This document shows, piece by piece, positions 47,902-60,140 of a stretch of DNA of 64,000 nt. Position 1 is the first letter of the stretch, and every line of letters starts with the position of its first letter. The notes under the pieces were generated by a model. That model did no database searches. It was not told the origin of the DNA and saw only the letters and a list, made by a program, of their open reading frames with translations. A program made the translations under genes and the position numbers. Source of the stretch: Austropuccinia psidii. Taxonomy: Eukaryota; Basidiomycota; Pucciniomycetes; Pucciniales; Sphaerophragmiaceae. The stretch spans positions 2,079,888 through 2,143,887 of the forward strand of contig JALGQZ010000014.1 of the NCBI GenBank assembly GCA_023105745.1, read 5' to 3'.

Positions 47902-49725
47902 TGTGAGCCCTAGAGGTATTTTTACATACCCAAAAGACCACAAATGACAAAATTATGTTATTATTGTAAATAAATAAATTTAATTATATTATACAAAAAA
48001 ATTAAAATATAAATATAAAATTTATCTGAAAAATTAAAAAATTTATTTCAATATACAATTAAAATCACATCAAAATTTGAAATTGTTAAAATACAATTTT
48101 ACTTGAAAAAATGAAGTAAAAAGAAATTTGCAACAAAAATATTAAAATTAAAATATTTTCGGAAAAAATTTATAAAAAAATAATTATAGATTTTTTCCAA
48201 TAAATAAACTTATAAAAATTATTTGACCTTTGAATTCCTCATAAAAAATAAGGTGGGGTCACCTCTGAGTGAAAATTATGTAACTCAACTCTAAATAAGA
48301 TTAAATTAAGTTTTTAGTATTTTCTGTATGAAAATCTGAAAATACTAAAAATATTGATTTCATTCACACCACATGTGGTGTCAACCATAAATTTTTGTGT
48401 TAAAATTGAGATGTGGTGTGTAGCTTAGAAGTTATGAGGAATTGAATTATTTTCAATTGGAATGTTAAAATGTGTATGTGCATTACATAAGTGAACATGA
48501 ATTTACATATGAGGTATCAATTGTTGAGGTTGTGTACTGTAATTCCTTATTTAAATTACATATTTAAATTTCTAGTATAATACATGATGAGGAATTAAAG
48601 AAAAAATAAATTGAAAAGATTAATGCTGGGGGGCAAAAGGAATCTTGGCTCCAAGGGTGCCATACTCCCCCAAATTCCTTTCTAAAAGGTGTGGGATGTC
48701 AAAATTTGCACAAAAGCTCATAAATTTTGTCTTGGAATTGAGTCACAGGGTATGTAACTCAATTGATGATGAGGTTTTGATACCAACCAGGCCAGTTTTA
48801 ACTGTTGCCAAGAGGGTAAAATTACCCTTAATTTGAAAAAACATTAGTAAAAACAGTTTTAACTGGTTCTGAAATCTCTTACACACATTCTGATGTGTTT
48901 TGAAGGCTTGAAACCAGGAATTATTATTTAAATGGCTGATTTAAGGGACTAAGATGGCTGAAAATAGCAAAAATGGCTAAAACCAGCTCTTTTTGGTCCA
49001 AACCAGGGTTCAATAATTCTGTAATTTGTTTTTCTGTTGTCAGAGTTTTGCTAACTACTTATTCAATTAAATTTTACCTTCTTAGTAAGAAAATTGGTGG
49101 CTATAAAAGAATATCTTCTTTGCCCCACTTTTCTCTTCATGTTACAATCTTTTCCTTTTATAATTAGTTTGAAAACTGTTAAACCAGTCCATAAAAGATT
49201 CCAAAAATCATGTTTTAATCATTTTAAAACTGGTAAGCATGTGAAAAAAAAATTATAATAGCTTTTTGTAACTCTTATAATCATTTTTACCCTTGAACCA
49301 CCACAAATGTGAATTAAAGCATCTTTCATCACTGTTAACTTTGTCACTTTGTTTCAAAATTTACTCTGGTCACTTTTGGGAATGTTTTCTCTTTCATATT
49401 ATTTTCAAAGACTTTTTTCTCATATTAATTTCCTGCAGCTCATTTATCAATTAATTCCAATTGAAATTTCTCTTGAAGAAATTTCTTTTGTAGCCCCAAA
49501 TATCTCTTGTAGAGTATCTTTGGATAAATTCTTATTGTTGGTAAAACAATGAATTTTTATAATATTATTGTTTCATACCAAAAAAAATTGGAAAAAATAA
49601 ATTTCACATTTTTTATTTTAAAACTCTTAGAATTTGCTATTCTTCTTCAAATTTTATCTTATACAAATTTTGAGGACAGGAAAAATACTCGATTTCTAAT
49701 AAAACCTTCATTTTCACACCTTACC
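47902..49725 (+). repeat. Solo LTR E3
   Basis: This 1824-bp copy of the E family begins TGTGAGCCCTAGAGG and ends CACACCTTACC. It is flanked by TGAAA (47897-47901) and TGAAC (49726-49730), a decayed 5-bp duplication. It has a 63-codon open frame at 48645-48836 related to that in E1, TGAGTCA at 48739 and TATAAAAG at 49102-49109. Confidence 0.9.
49102..49109 (+). promoter_or_regulatory. TATA box of solo LTR E3
   Basis: TATAAAAG with the TTTGCCCCACTTTTCTCTTC block downstream, as in E1 and E2. Confidence 0.63.
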
Positions 49726-49919
49726 TGAACCATCCTCTTCAAGAAGATCAATAAATGCTGATTATTTTTTTAAAAAAACCACCTTCTTTGTTTTTTTTTC
49801 AGTGAAGTTTCTCTCTTAATTCATATTATGAATTTTCATGTCATTTTAGTGTTCAAGATAGATAAAAAAACAAATTCAATAAGAAAACTAAAATGATATG
49901 GAAGATATACAGCTGTGAA

Positions 49920-50240
49920 AATTTTGAATTGAGGTTTCATAGCACCCATGAACTGTAACTGATAAGAGCAACAGCACCTTCTAGGAACATGTTTGCAAAA
50001 GCTATCAGCAGGGAACCCCTCATATTCAATGGATTTCAGTCAGCCTTAAGAGCTTCTGGGGTGCCCTTAAAAATTCTCTTAACAAACTTAGTGAATGTAT
50101 TCAGAAAATTCAACAAATAAACCAAATTTAAGTGACTCATCATGACCAAATTTCAAAATCAAAAAAATATATTGCAAGCTTTATAAAAAGCCCTTTGTCA
50201 ATATGTCAGTAAACAACATACCATCAAATGTGCCTAAATG
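49920..50240 (+). pseudogene. Tc1/mariner-like transposase relic 3 (C-terminal)
   Basis: Plus-strand fragments APSRNMFAKAISREP and SLKSFWGALKNSLNKLSE resemble the DNAPSHRxMFAKAI and NPIESFWGALKR blocks of a Tc1-type or related DDE transposase. They lie in different frames, so a frameshift separates them. Only this end is recognisable. Confidence 0.6.
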
Positions 50241-52394
50241 TAATAATGACATGAAATATGTGGAGAAAACCAGCTTAAATTGCAAGAAACCAAAAGGTTA
50301 AATCCAAGAGCCATTAGATATGTAAATTCCAGTTGAATATGACACATCACAACCCATTGGACAAAAGAAAATGAGGATGCTGCTTTCTGAGTCCAAAGCA
50401 AGCCAATTCAGAATTACTATTGAATCCCACAATAGAATTTATGAAAACTCAGAAAACCAAATGAAATTTCTGGCTGAGAAAATAGTAGCACTCAAAAAAA
50501 ATTTAAATAAATCATTATGAGTAAATAAATAGAAAAAATGGATGATTAGAAGCATTATCATTACAAGATGAAGCAGGAGATAATACTTAAGCAAAAAAGA
50601 TATATTTATCAAGACTCAGAGATGGTTAGGACACAGAGTAACTTTAGTTCTTATATTCTTTTTTATTATGATTAAGTTTCTTGGCTTTTAATTCCTTTGT
50701 CATAATTAGTGATGCTTTACTGATTTTAAGAGGTATTTGTTATTGTTGGGAACAAAAATTCTAATTAAAATAACAAATTTTTTTCAAATAAAGTCATTTT
50801 GGATCTAAAAAGTAAGGTTCTTATTGCACTTTAAATGTTAAATATTTTTGAATGAAAAATTTCCCATTTTAAAATTATGACACTTTTGAGTTAAAAATCT
50901 TCTTTCTTTAAATTCTTTATGAGAAAATTACAATAAGATGTGAGAGAAATCTTACTCAATTTATTAAAATTATTTTTTCAAACCAGTTTGATTTCCTAAA
51001 AGCCAAAATCCTTAATTCTTTGAAAGAAGATAAAAAAATAAATTGAAAATAATTAAGGAGATTATTGAAATAAAGAGAAATAATAAATAATAAACAAATA
51101 ACACAATTTAAATCAATTAGATAACTGAAATAAAATTAAAATTGTTTTTAATGATGAAAAAAGTAAAACAAGTTAAGGATACAATATTCCAAATAATAAA
51201 ACAGATACAAAAATAAATAAAGTTAAATTAATAATATAAAGATATAATTAAATCAAGAAACAAAATTAATAATTAGATTAAATAAATTAAAATTTATAAA
51301 ATAAAAAATATATGTCAAATATTCTCAATTAAATCATCAAAATTAATGGAACTAATAAATAAGATAAGTCACTCAGATATAATATTCAAATGAAATTAAT
51401 CAAAGTTCCATAATAAAGTGATCATTTTCAAGATTTTATTATTATGATAAGAGAAAATTGAAATTAAGATATTAAAAACTTTATCATTGAAAAAACAAAA
51501 AGTATATTGTTAAAATAATAAGAATTTCATTATTAAAATAATAACGAAAATCTTATTAATAAAAACCATTTAATTTCAAAAATAATAACAAAAATTTAAT
51601 TATTGGAATAAAAAAATCTTATCATTTAAATATTAACTAAAAACTTCTTATTATTTCAATAATAATTTTATTATTATTTTTAATAATAACTTTACGAGTA
51701 TTCTAATTATGATTTCATTATTAATACATTAAAAATGGTATTTTTAAAATAAGAACCACATTTTTTTTAATAAAAAGGATTTTATTATTAAAATGATAAA
51801 AATCTAATTATTAAAATAATATAAAAAAAATAATAAAAATAAAAAAAAACAAGTTTATCATTATAATAATAACAATTTTATTATTAAAAGCAACCTTTTT
51901 CTTCAAATGATGAAAATTTTTATTCTGTAAATAATAAAAACGATTTCATTATTAAAATAAATAACAACAACTTCATTATAATAATACTAATAATTTTATT
52001 ATTGAATGAATAAAATTTCTATTATTAAAATGAAAAAAAAAATATTAAAATAATAAATTCTTTATTATTATAATAATAAAAAATTTATTATTTATATTGA
52101 TCATCTATCAAATTTTAAATTGAAATATTAATATTTTAATTATAAAGTACTTTAACATAACTAATTTTCAAGATTTGAAGAGAATTTCATTCTAATTAGC
52201 TTTTTTTACTAGAATTTTCTTTGTAATTTTTGAGATTTATCCTTAAAAATAATCAGTTGTCTCAAAAGAATTCAAATTTAATTAATTTCATTCAAAATTT
52301 AATATGTTTGAAATTTCAAATGTTTCAAAATATTACAAAATTCCAAATAGTTTGATTATTAAAGATTTAAGCTCTCACCTCTTTGTTACCACGG
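50241..52394. other. AT-rich sequence without a gene
   Basis: No gene seen. From about 51470 to 52100 the sequence is a degenerate low-complexity field of ATTATTAAAATAATAA-like units. The rest is ordinary AT-rich DNA. Confidence 0.65.
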
Positions 52395-53645
52395 GTTAGA
52401 AATAAGATCAAGCTTGAGAGCCTGATGTGCTTTTTCAGCTTGTAGGTGTTTGAGTAAATTGACATAATTAGAAAAAACTTCATTATAAAAGTTACATCTA
52501 ATCTCAACCTCAGATAAGCACTCTTCGAGCTCTAGGCCTATTTCGTATTTTGGAGGATGATACGTTCTTGCATGATATTATTAATTTTCTTCTGGTACCA
52601 TCCACATTCTGAAGATTTGATAATTGAAAATCTTGATTATAGAACTCCAAAGGATCTCTCAAAATATTTTCTTGATGACTCCTTCATCTTTGCAAAGTAA
52701 TATTAGGAATCAAGTATTAATTAGTAATTGAAGAAAACCATAATTAATTCCAATACATACCTGTCTTTTGGCCTCTTGTGGCTGACTGATGGTCTTTACT
52801 AATTTGGCCCAATCGGGGTAAATATCATCAGCAAGGTAGTATCCCATTTTTTAGCTGGATCTGTTAATGGTATATCGTCATGGTGGAGAATTCCCAGGTG
52901 AAATTTGACCAAAGAGTGGTGAGAAATTGAGAAAATTGAGGTCATTGTGAGATCCTGGCATGCCAGAAACATAAATCCTGTGAGAAAACTGCTTCAAGTA
53001 TCAATTTTGGTGCCTTTTCATTGAAAGTAATTAGGCAAGGCCGGATAAAATCCAAAGCTATTGAATAATGACAAACCCCTTCTTTTCCTTTATACTGTCC
53101 TTCCCAAGCACAAGAGAAATTTTTCCATACCCAATGCATAAAATCAACAGAACAAAGCATTCCAGGAACTCCTCTCTTCTCCCCCATGTTCATCAAGTTC
53201 TAAATGTTGTTTTTATTTGGTTTTAAAAGGTATTCTGGTCCATAGAGTTTAATTATGCTTTTACAGTATTGGTATAAGCTTCTGATTGACATTGTTTCAG
53301 ATAATTGCAGGTATTCATCCACTTGGTCTTCCAAAACACCATATGAAAGCTGTTGCTTGGCAAAAGTAATCTTCTGGAAGTTAGTTAGTCCAAATTTTCC
53401 AGCTTCATTTTTTCCTTGTTTGAAGTATGGATATTTATTTTCCAATACTGATACAATTTTGAGAAATAAAGGTAATTTCATTTAAAACCTTCTTTGAAAG
53501 AATTTATTGTTATAGAGTGTATCTTCACTCAAATAATCCCTGTACAGTCTATGAGCAAAACCAACATGATCACAAAACTAATTACTATGTTTTTCAGTCT
53601 GGGATCCTCTGTGAAAAGATTGGTCATATTCCTCTAAATAAAGAA
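52395..53645 (-). pseudogene. PIF/Harbinger transposase pseudogene
   Basis: On the minus strand the remains include SEDTLYNNKFFQRRF, MKLPLFLKIVSVLE and YGVLEDQVDEYLQLSET (53500-53300). Next is GMLCSVDFMHWVWKN, with the first catalytic Asp (about 53100-53160). After LILEAVFSQDLCFWHA a frameshift near 52945 moves the reading to MPGSHNDLNFLNFSPLF (second Asp), then MGYYLADDIYPDWAKLVKTI. A gap follows, and KYFERSFGVL (third acidic residue) reads near 52665, then SECGWYQKKINNIM. This order fits the DDE_Tnp_4 type found in Harbinger elements. A few stops confirm decay. Terminal repeats were not found. Confidence 0.85.
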
Positions 53646-53818
53646 TGTTAGATAATTTTAGATTGGTGAGAAAAACTTGGGTTGTTTTTGTTGTTGTTGA
53701 AATAACTTGAATTATTTCTAAATTATTAATTTGATTGAATTATTTTAAGAACAAGGAGTGAGAAAAATGAAAAAAAGGTTGAGGAAAAAATTGATAAATA
53801 AATAAAGATTCTTATTTA

Positions 53819-54600
53819 TTTTATTTTATTTTATTTTATTTTATTTTATTTTATTTTATTTTATTTTATTTTATTTTATTTTATTTTATTTTATTTTATT
53901 TTATTTTATTTTATTTTATTTTATTTTATTTTATTTTATTTTATTTTATTTTATTTTATTTTATTTTATTTTATTTTATTTTATTTTATTTTATTTTATT
54001 TTATTTTATTTTATTTTATTTTATTTTATTTTATTTTATTTTATTTTATTTTATTTTATTTTATTTTATTTTATTTTATTTTATTTTATTTTATTTTATT
54101 TTATTTTATTTTATTTTATTTTATTTTATTTTATTTTATTTTATTTTATTTTATTTTATTTTATTTTATTTTATTTTATTTTATTTTATTTTATTTTATT
54201 TTATTTTATTTTATTTTATTTTATTTTATTTTATTTTATTTTATTTTATTTTATTTTATTTTATTTTATTTTATTTTATTTTATTTTATTTTATTTTATT
54301 TTATTTTATTTTATTTTATTTTATTTTATTTTATTTTATTTTATTTTATTTTATTTTATTTTATTTTATTTTATTTTATTTTATTTTATTTTATTTTATT
54401 TTATTTTATTTTATTTTATTTTATTTTATTTTATTTTATTTTATTTTATTTTATTTTATTTTATTTTATTTTATTTTATTTTATTTTATTTTATTTTATT
54501 TTATTTTATTTTATTTTATTTTATTTTATTTTATTTTATTTTATTTTATTTTATTTTATTTTATTTTATTTTATTTTATTTTATTTTATTTTATTTTATT
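53819..54600. repeat. (TTTTA)n microsatellite, about 156 perfect copies
   Basis: An uninterrupted TTTTA pentamer array of about 780 bp with no visible interruption. It is preceded by TTATTTA and followed by a T-rich stretch. It lies about 0.5 kb upstream of the Utp12-domain gene. As a long perfect A/T repeat it is prone to length change, and its assembled length may be inexact. Confidence 0.97.
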
Positions 54601-55095
54601 TTTTTATTTGTTTGTTTTTTATTTTAAATTTTAAATTTTAAACTTTTATTTTTCTTTTAATTTTTTAATTATTTAAATTGAATATTCAAAAATTTGAAAT
54701 TACAAAAAAAAAATTATTTTGTTTCTTCTCTTTTTTTTTTAACAATTTCTTCAATTTTTTTATTTTTTGAATTCTTTCAATTAATTTTTTTTTTAGTTCA
54801 AAATAATAATAATTAGAAATTTAAAATTAAAAATATATGGTGAGATTTTTTAATTTTATCTTTTTATTCTTTTTTTTATAAAAACAATCAATTTTATAAT
54901 ATATATTACTATTTTTAAAATTAGCTATATAATATTAAAATTTATCTTTTGATTTAAAAAAAAGTAAGCTTTTCTTTTTAGTCAATTGAGATGGGAGTTA
55001 TTTTTTTTATCTTCTCAATAACGATAACGATTTCAATTCATTTTGATAATTTTACTTATATTCTTACTCATATTATCTTTATAGATTTAGAAACG

Positions 55096-56380
55096 ATGAC
55101 CCAAAAAAGCCCAAATCCAAAATCAAAACGCGTTAAGCCTAACAAATCCGAGATTTTGTCATCATCTACGTCTTCATCCTCTGGTACTGATGAACATCTT
55201 GAGCAAGATATTTCACCAGCCGAAGCTCAAGAATCATTTTCAGATCGACTGAAAAACTTAAATCTTCAAAATAATCCTTCTAATGATCAAGAATTTTCTC
55301 AAGATGAAAATTCTGAAAATGAACCAACCAATGAAATGAAAAAATTGAGACCTAGGGTTGAAGTTTCACATCATGGAGATTCAAATCCTATCATGCCAGT
55401 TGGCTCACTTGCTCAAACTCTTGTTCAAGCTCTTAATTCCGATGATACAAAGTTATTAGAAACTTGTTTTTTCCAGTCCAATAAAAATTCAATCTCAATT
55501 ACTCTTCAACGACTTCCTAAGCCATTAGTGCACAATTTAATTCAACATTTGGTACTATGTCTTAATCGTAAAAAACGTGGCGCAGGTGACGGATCTACCG
55601 TTCCATCTGTTCGACGGACCAAGGTTTTGATTGAGTGGGTTAAACAAGTGCTCTCAATCCATATGTCATACCTCTTGACTGTGAGTTTTAGTATTCTAGG
55701 CTTTAAAAAATCATCTTTGCAAGGTTACTAACTATTCTACTTTTCAGATTCCAATGCTTTCTAGCCAGTTAACCGTTCTTCACACTTCTTTACAAAAGAG
55801 ATTAAATCTTCATTCCAAATTATTAGCCTTGAATGGTCGATTAGAACTTGTCTTGAATCAAATCGACTTGAAAAGAGAGGTGAACTATTCTCAGCGTTCG
55901 AATTCGATAACTAGCGGGATTCAGCAATCCAAGTCAAAGGTCAAAAAAGTTACATCTCAAAATGAGCCATATCGTTATGTTGAAGGCCAAAGTTCAGCAT
56001 CTGAGGAAGAAGGCGAGCCAGGAACGTCAAATAAAGATAGTGACAGTACTAGTCAAATTAGCAGTGAGGAAGAAACTGATGAGGATGAGGATGAAGAGAT
56101 GCATGAAATAGGGTCAGGTGATGAAGGAAGTGTAGAGGAGGTAGTATTTGGAAATGAAACAGATGAATACTCTGAAAGTAATGATGAGGACGAAGATAAG
56201 ATGACGAAGGGTGGGATGAAAGATAAAGAAGATTTACTTGATTTGGAAGCTGATGAGAGTGGAAGTGAAGTCGGGCAAGACGAAGAAGAAGAAGAAGAAG
56301 ATGATGATGAAGAAGATTCTATGGATGGATTTATTGATGATGGTACGGAGGAGAGTGTTGAAGAAACAGACGAAGAATAA
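55096..56380 (+). CDS. Utp12-domain small-subunit processome protein (Utp5/WDR43-like C-terminal module)
   Basis: Two exons, 55096-55680 and 55748-56380, encode 405 residues. The 67-nt intron has GTGAGT, a TACTAAC branch point (55726-55732) and TTTTCAG. Residues 1-100 are Ser/Asp/Glu-rich. Residues ~104-245 form a Utp12-type helical domain (SLAQTLVQALNSDDTKLLE, LQRLPKPLVHNLIQHL, LIEWVKQVLSIHMSYLL, LNLHSKLLALNGRLELVLNQI), which in the family assembles the UtpA/t-UTP part of the nucleolar pre-18S processome. The C-terminus (~260-405) is strongly acidic. Utp5/WDR43 proteins usually have an N-terminal WD40 propeller; none is visible here or upstream, where the repeat array lies. An in-frame ATG at 54991 would add 35 hydrophobic residues. 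I prefer 55096 because a CTTTATAG acceptor just before it suggests a 5' leader intron. Confidence 0.85.
55681..55747 (+). other. Intron of the Utp12-domain gene
   Basis: This 67-nt intron has donor GTGAGT, branch point TACTAAC 15 nt before the TTTTCAG acceptor, and phase 0. Removing it joins SYLLT to IPMLSSQL within the conserved helical domain. Confidence 0.93.
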
Positions 56381-58542
56381 AACCAAATAGATTGATTCAA
56401 AGTTGAGATTTTTCAGTATTTTCTTGACTTGACGATTTATTTAGTAAAAGGTTCTCTTTAAGTATAGTATACCATTTTCGTTTTTTCTTGTTATGAATGA
56501 GTCCTTGCTTGTCTTGTTTTAGTTATTAGCTTGATGAAAATTTGAGGAACCTACAACAGAGTTAGTATGAGAATTTTTGGAGATTTGATCGTTATTTTAT
56601 CCAATAAGTTTATATATATATATTCATAATAGTCATTCATCAATAACAATTTACCCCAAACAGTTTAATTTTTTTGTGGATGAATAAGGCCTTTTGAGGC
56701 TAAAAGGACTAATTATGACATGATTACAAGCCAATTGAAGGAAGCTTGTAGTGATATATTTTGTTAGATTATTTTGTTGTTTAGTGTTTATATGGCATTA
56801 ACAGCAAATAAATCCAAATTTAATAGGCGCATTAATTTGTAGCGGATGAATGTTAAGTAAGATAGCTGGTTGGTGACAAGATAATTAATTTCAAAGCCAC
56901 TTGAGTAAGTTACTAGAGATTATTGATTAAAATTTTAATTTTTTTGCCAAATTGATTTACTTAATCCACCAACTGATTAATTTCAAAGAAAATTTACAAT
57001 TAATTTAAGATTTTATTAAAATATTTTTAATCATCTGAGATTCTTGGATTAAGATATTAAGATATTAAGATATTAATAAGATATTATGAGCAAATTAGAT
57101 TAATTATTTTACTTTTTAGAATTAAGTAAGTTTTTTACAGTAGATTAATTTTTTAAATTTTTAAGATTTTTTGTTTGAAGAAAGAATTTTTTTTTAATTG
57201 AATTTTAAATTTTAAACTACTTTACTGAAATTTAAGACTGCAACTTGAGAAAAAATTATTAAAAAGATTATTAACTTATTAAAATTACTCCACAGGCCAA
57301 AAGGTTAGCCTCTAGCTCTAATTTAATCTATGATAATTTGGTAAGAGGAGTAAATAAAAATTTATTTAAATCAAAATTTTAATCCTACTATTCATATTTA
57401 ATTAGACTCACTCACATTCAAGATAATCTGACCTTATCAAGATAATCTCAACTCACTTGAGCTTCATTAAAAATTATAGAGCATCTATAGTCTATATCTA
57501 TCAATTTAGATAAGAAGATCATTGGTATGGCTCAAAATTTGTATCTTACAGTACATCAATTAACATCACAAAAATTTTAATTAGAGTACATAAATTCATT
57601 GGAGTTTTAACTCAAATTTCTTGAAAAACCTATCAAGATAAACAAGTTGAATCAGTTTGATAACTCAAGACTAACTTTCATTAAATCTAAAAATATTCAA
57701 TAAAACTTATTTTTAAAAAAAGTAATCATAAATTTTAACTTTTTAGCCTCCACCACTCGGAGTTGGTATTCCTCCCTAACAATCTTGAACTTATCCTCAT
57801 CAATTCACTTTTACGTTTAAATCCTGAATTTAAACTTAAGTTTAATTAAAATAATAAATAATATAAAGAAAAAGTTAATTCTCTCAAAGTAAATCAGATT
57901 TTAGAGATAATTCCAAGTTATTGAAAAAAGATCAAAAAAACAATTTGTTGAATTCTTGTTTTGTTATCATTCCTAATTTTTTTTTCAAATTATCCCTTAT
58001 TTAACTTAATATAGATTTAACAGATTAAATTATATTATTATTTTCATTTTAATAAAAAAACTTAATTCTATTATAATATCCTTATTTTTATTGGTATCTT
58101 TTTAATCAAGAAAATAAATTTCTTGATTCAAGATTGAAAGATAAATTTGAAATCACTTGAAAAATAAAAATTAAAAAAATTAAATTTAACATCATTTTAA
58201 ATCATCAAAATAAAATCTTTTCTTTGTTTTTTGAAAAAAAAATTAGACTTTATATTTTTTTTAATAAAATTAAATTAATCAATTTGATATCATTGTTTTT
58301 TTTAATTCAATTTAATAATAATATTTTTTTTCTTTCTTTTAAAAGGGCGAAAAAGATTTAAAATTCAATTTTACTAATTTAATTCATTTCAAAAATAATA
58401 ATTCAATTTTATGAAAAAAAAACATTAAATTGAAAATAAATAAAAATATCATGATTAATTTTTAATTAAATTATAAATGGAGATAAAGAGAGAAATTTTT
58501 ATGTTTATTTTTTTAATTTATTAATTATGTATATAAAATATT
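56381..58542. other. AT-rich intergenic region downstream of the Utp12 gene
   Basis: No gene seen. A small tandem of AAGATATT (about four units) lies at 57051-57086. The start presumably holds the 3' UTR. Confidence 0.6.
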
Positions 58543-60140
58543 GGGGGGGGGGAACTCAAAGCGCACCCTTTAAGATGCTGATGCACCAGTGAAATTTTAG
58601 CTTTCTGATGACTAGAGTTGAAGGCCCATAACCTAGCCCCAAGGAACCTTTATAGATAGCTTAGGATTTAGCTTGCACATAGCTTGTGGATCTGTGCTCA
58701 GATGTGCACACAGACAACCTACACAGATCCATGACCATCAACAATTCTTCCTCCAGCACTAAATCTTTTTTGTGAAGTATGGACTCATCCCAATGCATCA
58801 ATTTTTGAAATTTTTAATATTCTTCCATTCTTTATTCATCAAACAACCTTATTTTTTCCTATGATTTTTGATAGACAATTTTCCATAAATTTCTACTTTA
58901 TCAAGGCCCAGGGGAGCTCTAAGTGATCAAACAGCCTCCATAGCTTTGGATTTAAACAGAGAAATCCCTAAGATCACTGAAGAGTTGGGTGTTTTGAATT
59001 AAAACTATTTATTCAATCATAACCATTGGGAATTCAATTCCTTGAGAATTCAAGCCAGTGAGACCATGCTCTAGATCAAAAAGGCAAGCCCATGTGGATC
59101 ACCAAAACCAATAAAGGAATCATTTTACTAAGGATGAATTGGCAGTGAAAAAAGGCTGGAAGATATCAAAAAAATGGGAAGGGATAAAAAACAGAATAGG
59201 AATATTCTTTGAGAAAAAACCTCTTCCATATTTGTTCACTCTTATTTTGAAAATATTTTCACTCAAAGTGAGGATCCAAAGAATTATTATGGTATTTTTA
59301 TCAGAGGTGTTTTTATTTTTAATATTTTTACTTATACAGATTGAATTAATGTAGATATATCTTTAAGGTAAACCAAAAGCAATCCTCACTGGGGGAAACA
59401 ACATTGACTTGAATTCAAGCTTTTCAAATATTTTCAAGAAATCTCAATTCTCACCATGTGAAGGCACTTTGAGGCCAGACGAGAGGAAATTACAAAAACA
59501 TTGGAGAACATATAAAATGAAGTACATAAAATGTTCAAAAAATTTGACTATCTTTCCATCATCTAATACTACTTTTCAGTTTTTTTTCATTATAAATATT
59601 GATCAGACCAAATCAAAATTCTTACTTCATTGGTAAAAGCTCATTTTCATAATTTTATTCTACACAAGCATTAGTAAGATTTTGGTTAGATGCTTCTGAA
59701 ACATTATTTTTCAGAGTTGAATCATTAGCTAGAACATTCTCCATATGTTTCTTGAGATCTAGCTCCTCACATCCATCCTTCAAATTGGATAGTATATTTT
59801 GGAAAAAAATTAAACAATACACTATCTTAACTTATTCAATCTCTAATACTTTATTTTTGATAAATTTAAAAAAATAACTCATTTATAAATTTTGACCTAA
59901 ATTTTCATTACTAATTTAGAATTTTTTTAAGAAAGAATTGAATTGAAAACCAATATTTTTCTGTTTTGATGGAGATTTTTAAGAAGGAATAAAAGAGAAG
60001 TTAAATTAATATTCTTAATTAACCAATAAGTATTGTTCTTTTCAGTTTTATAAGACTTGATATTATTTATTCAATAGAAAAGAGAAAAAAAAAACACCTT
60101 TATCAAAATAATGGTCAGGATTTTTGTAGATATCCATAAT
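58543..60140. other. Unassigned block beginning at a run of ten G
   Basis: A G10 run at 58543-58552 marks a change from AT-rich to more balanced sequence (to about 59700). A local inverted repeat, TGGATCTGTG..CACAGATCCA, is at 58687-58732. A 71-codon frame at 59139-59354 has no recognisable domain. The block may be an unidentified repeat. Confidence 0.45.

Noticed and set aside
53819..54600. CRISPR-like or satellite array
   Set aside because: The unit is a five-base microsatellite without spacers.
56053..56400. Minus-strand Ser-rich 115-codon frame
   Set aside because: It is the complement of the acidic GAN/GAA-rich tail of the Utp12-domain gene; such tails always give Ser-rich antisense frames.
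59139..59354. 71-codon frame as a small membrane protein gene
   Set aside because: No recognised domain, no conserved context and biased A/T codons; not supportable as a gene.
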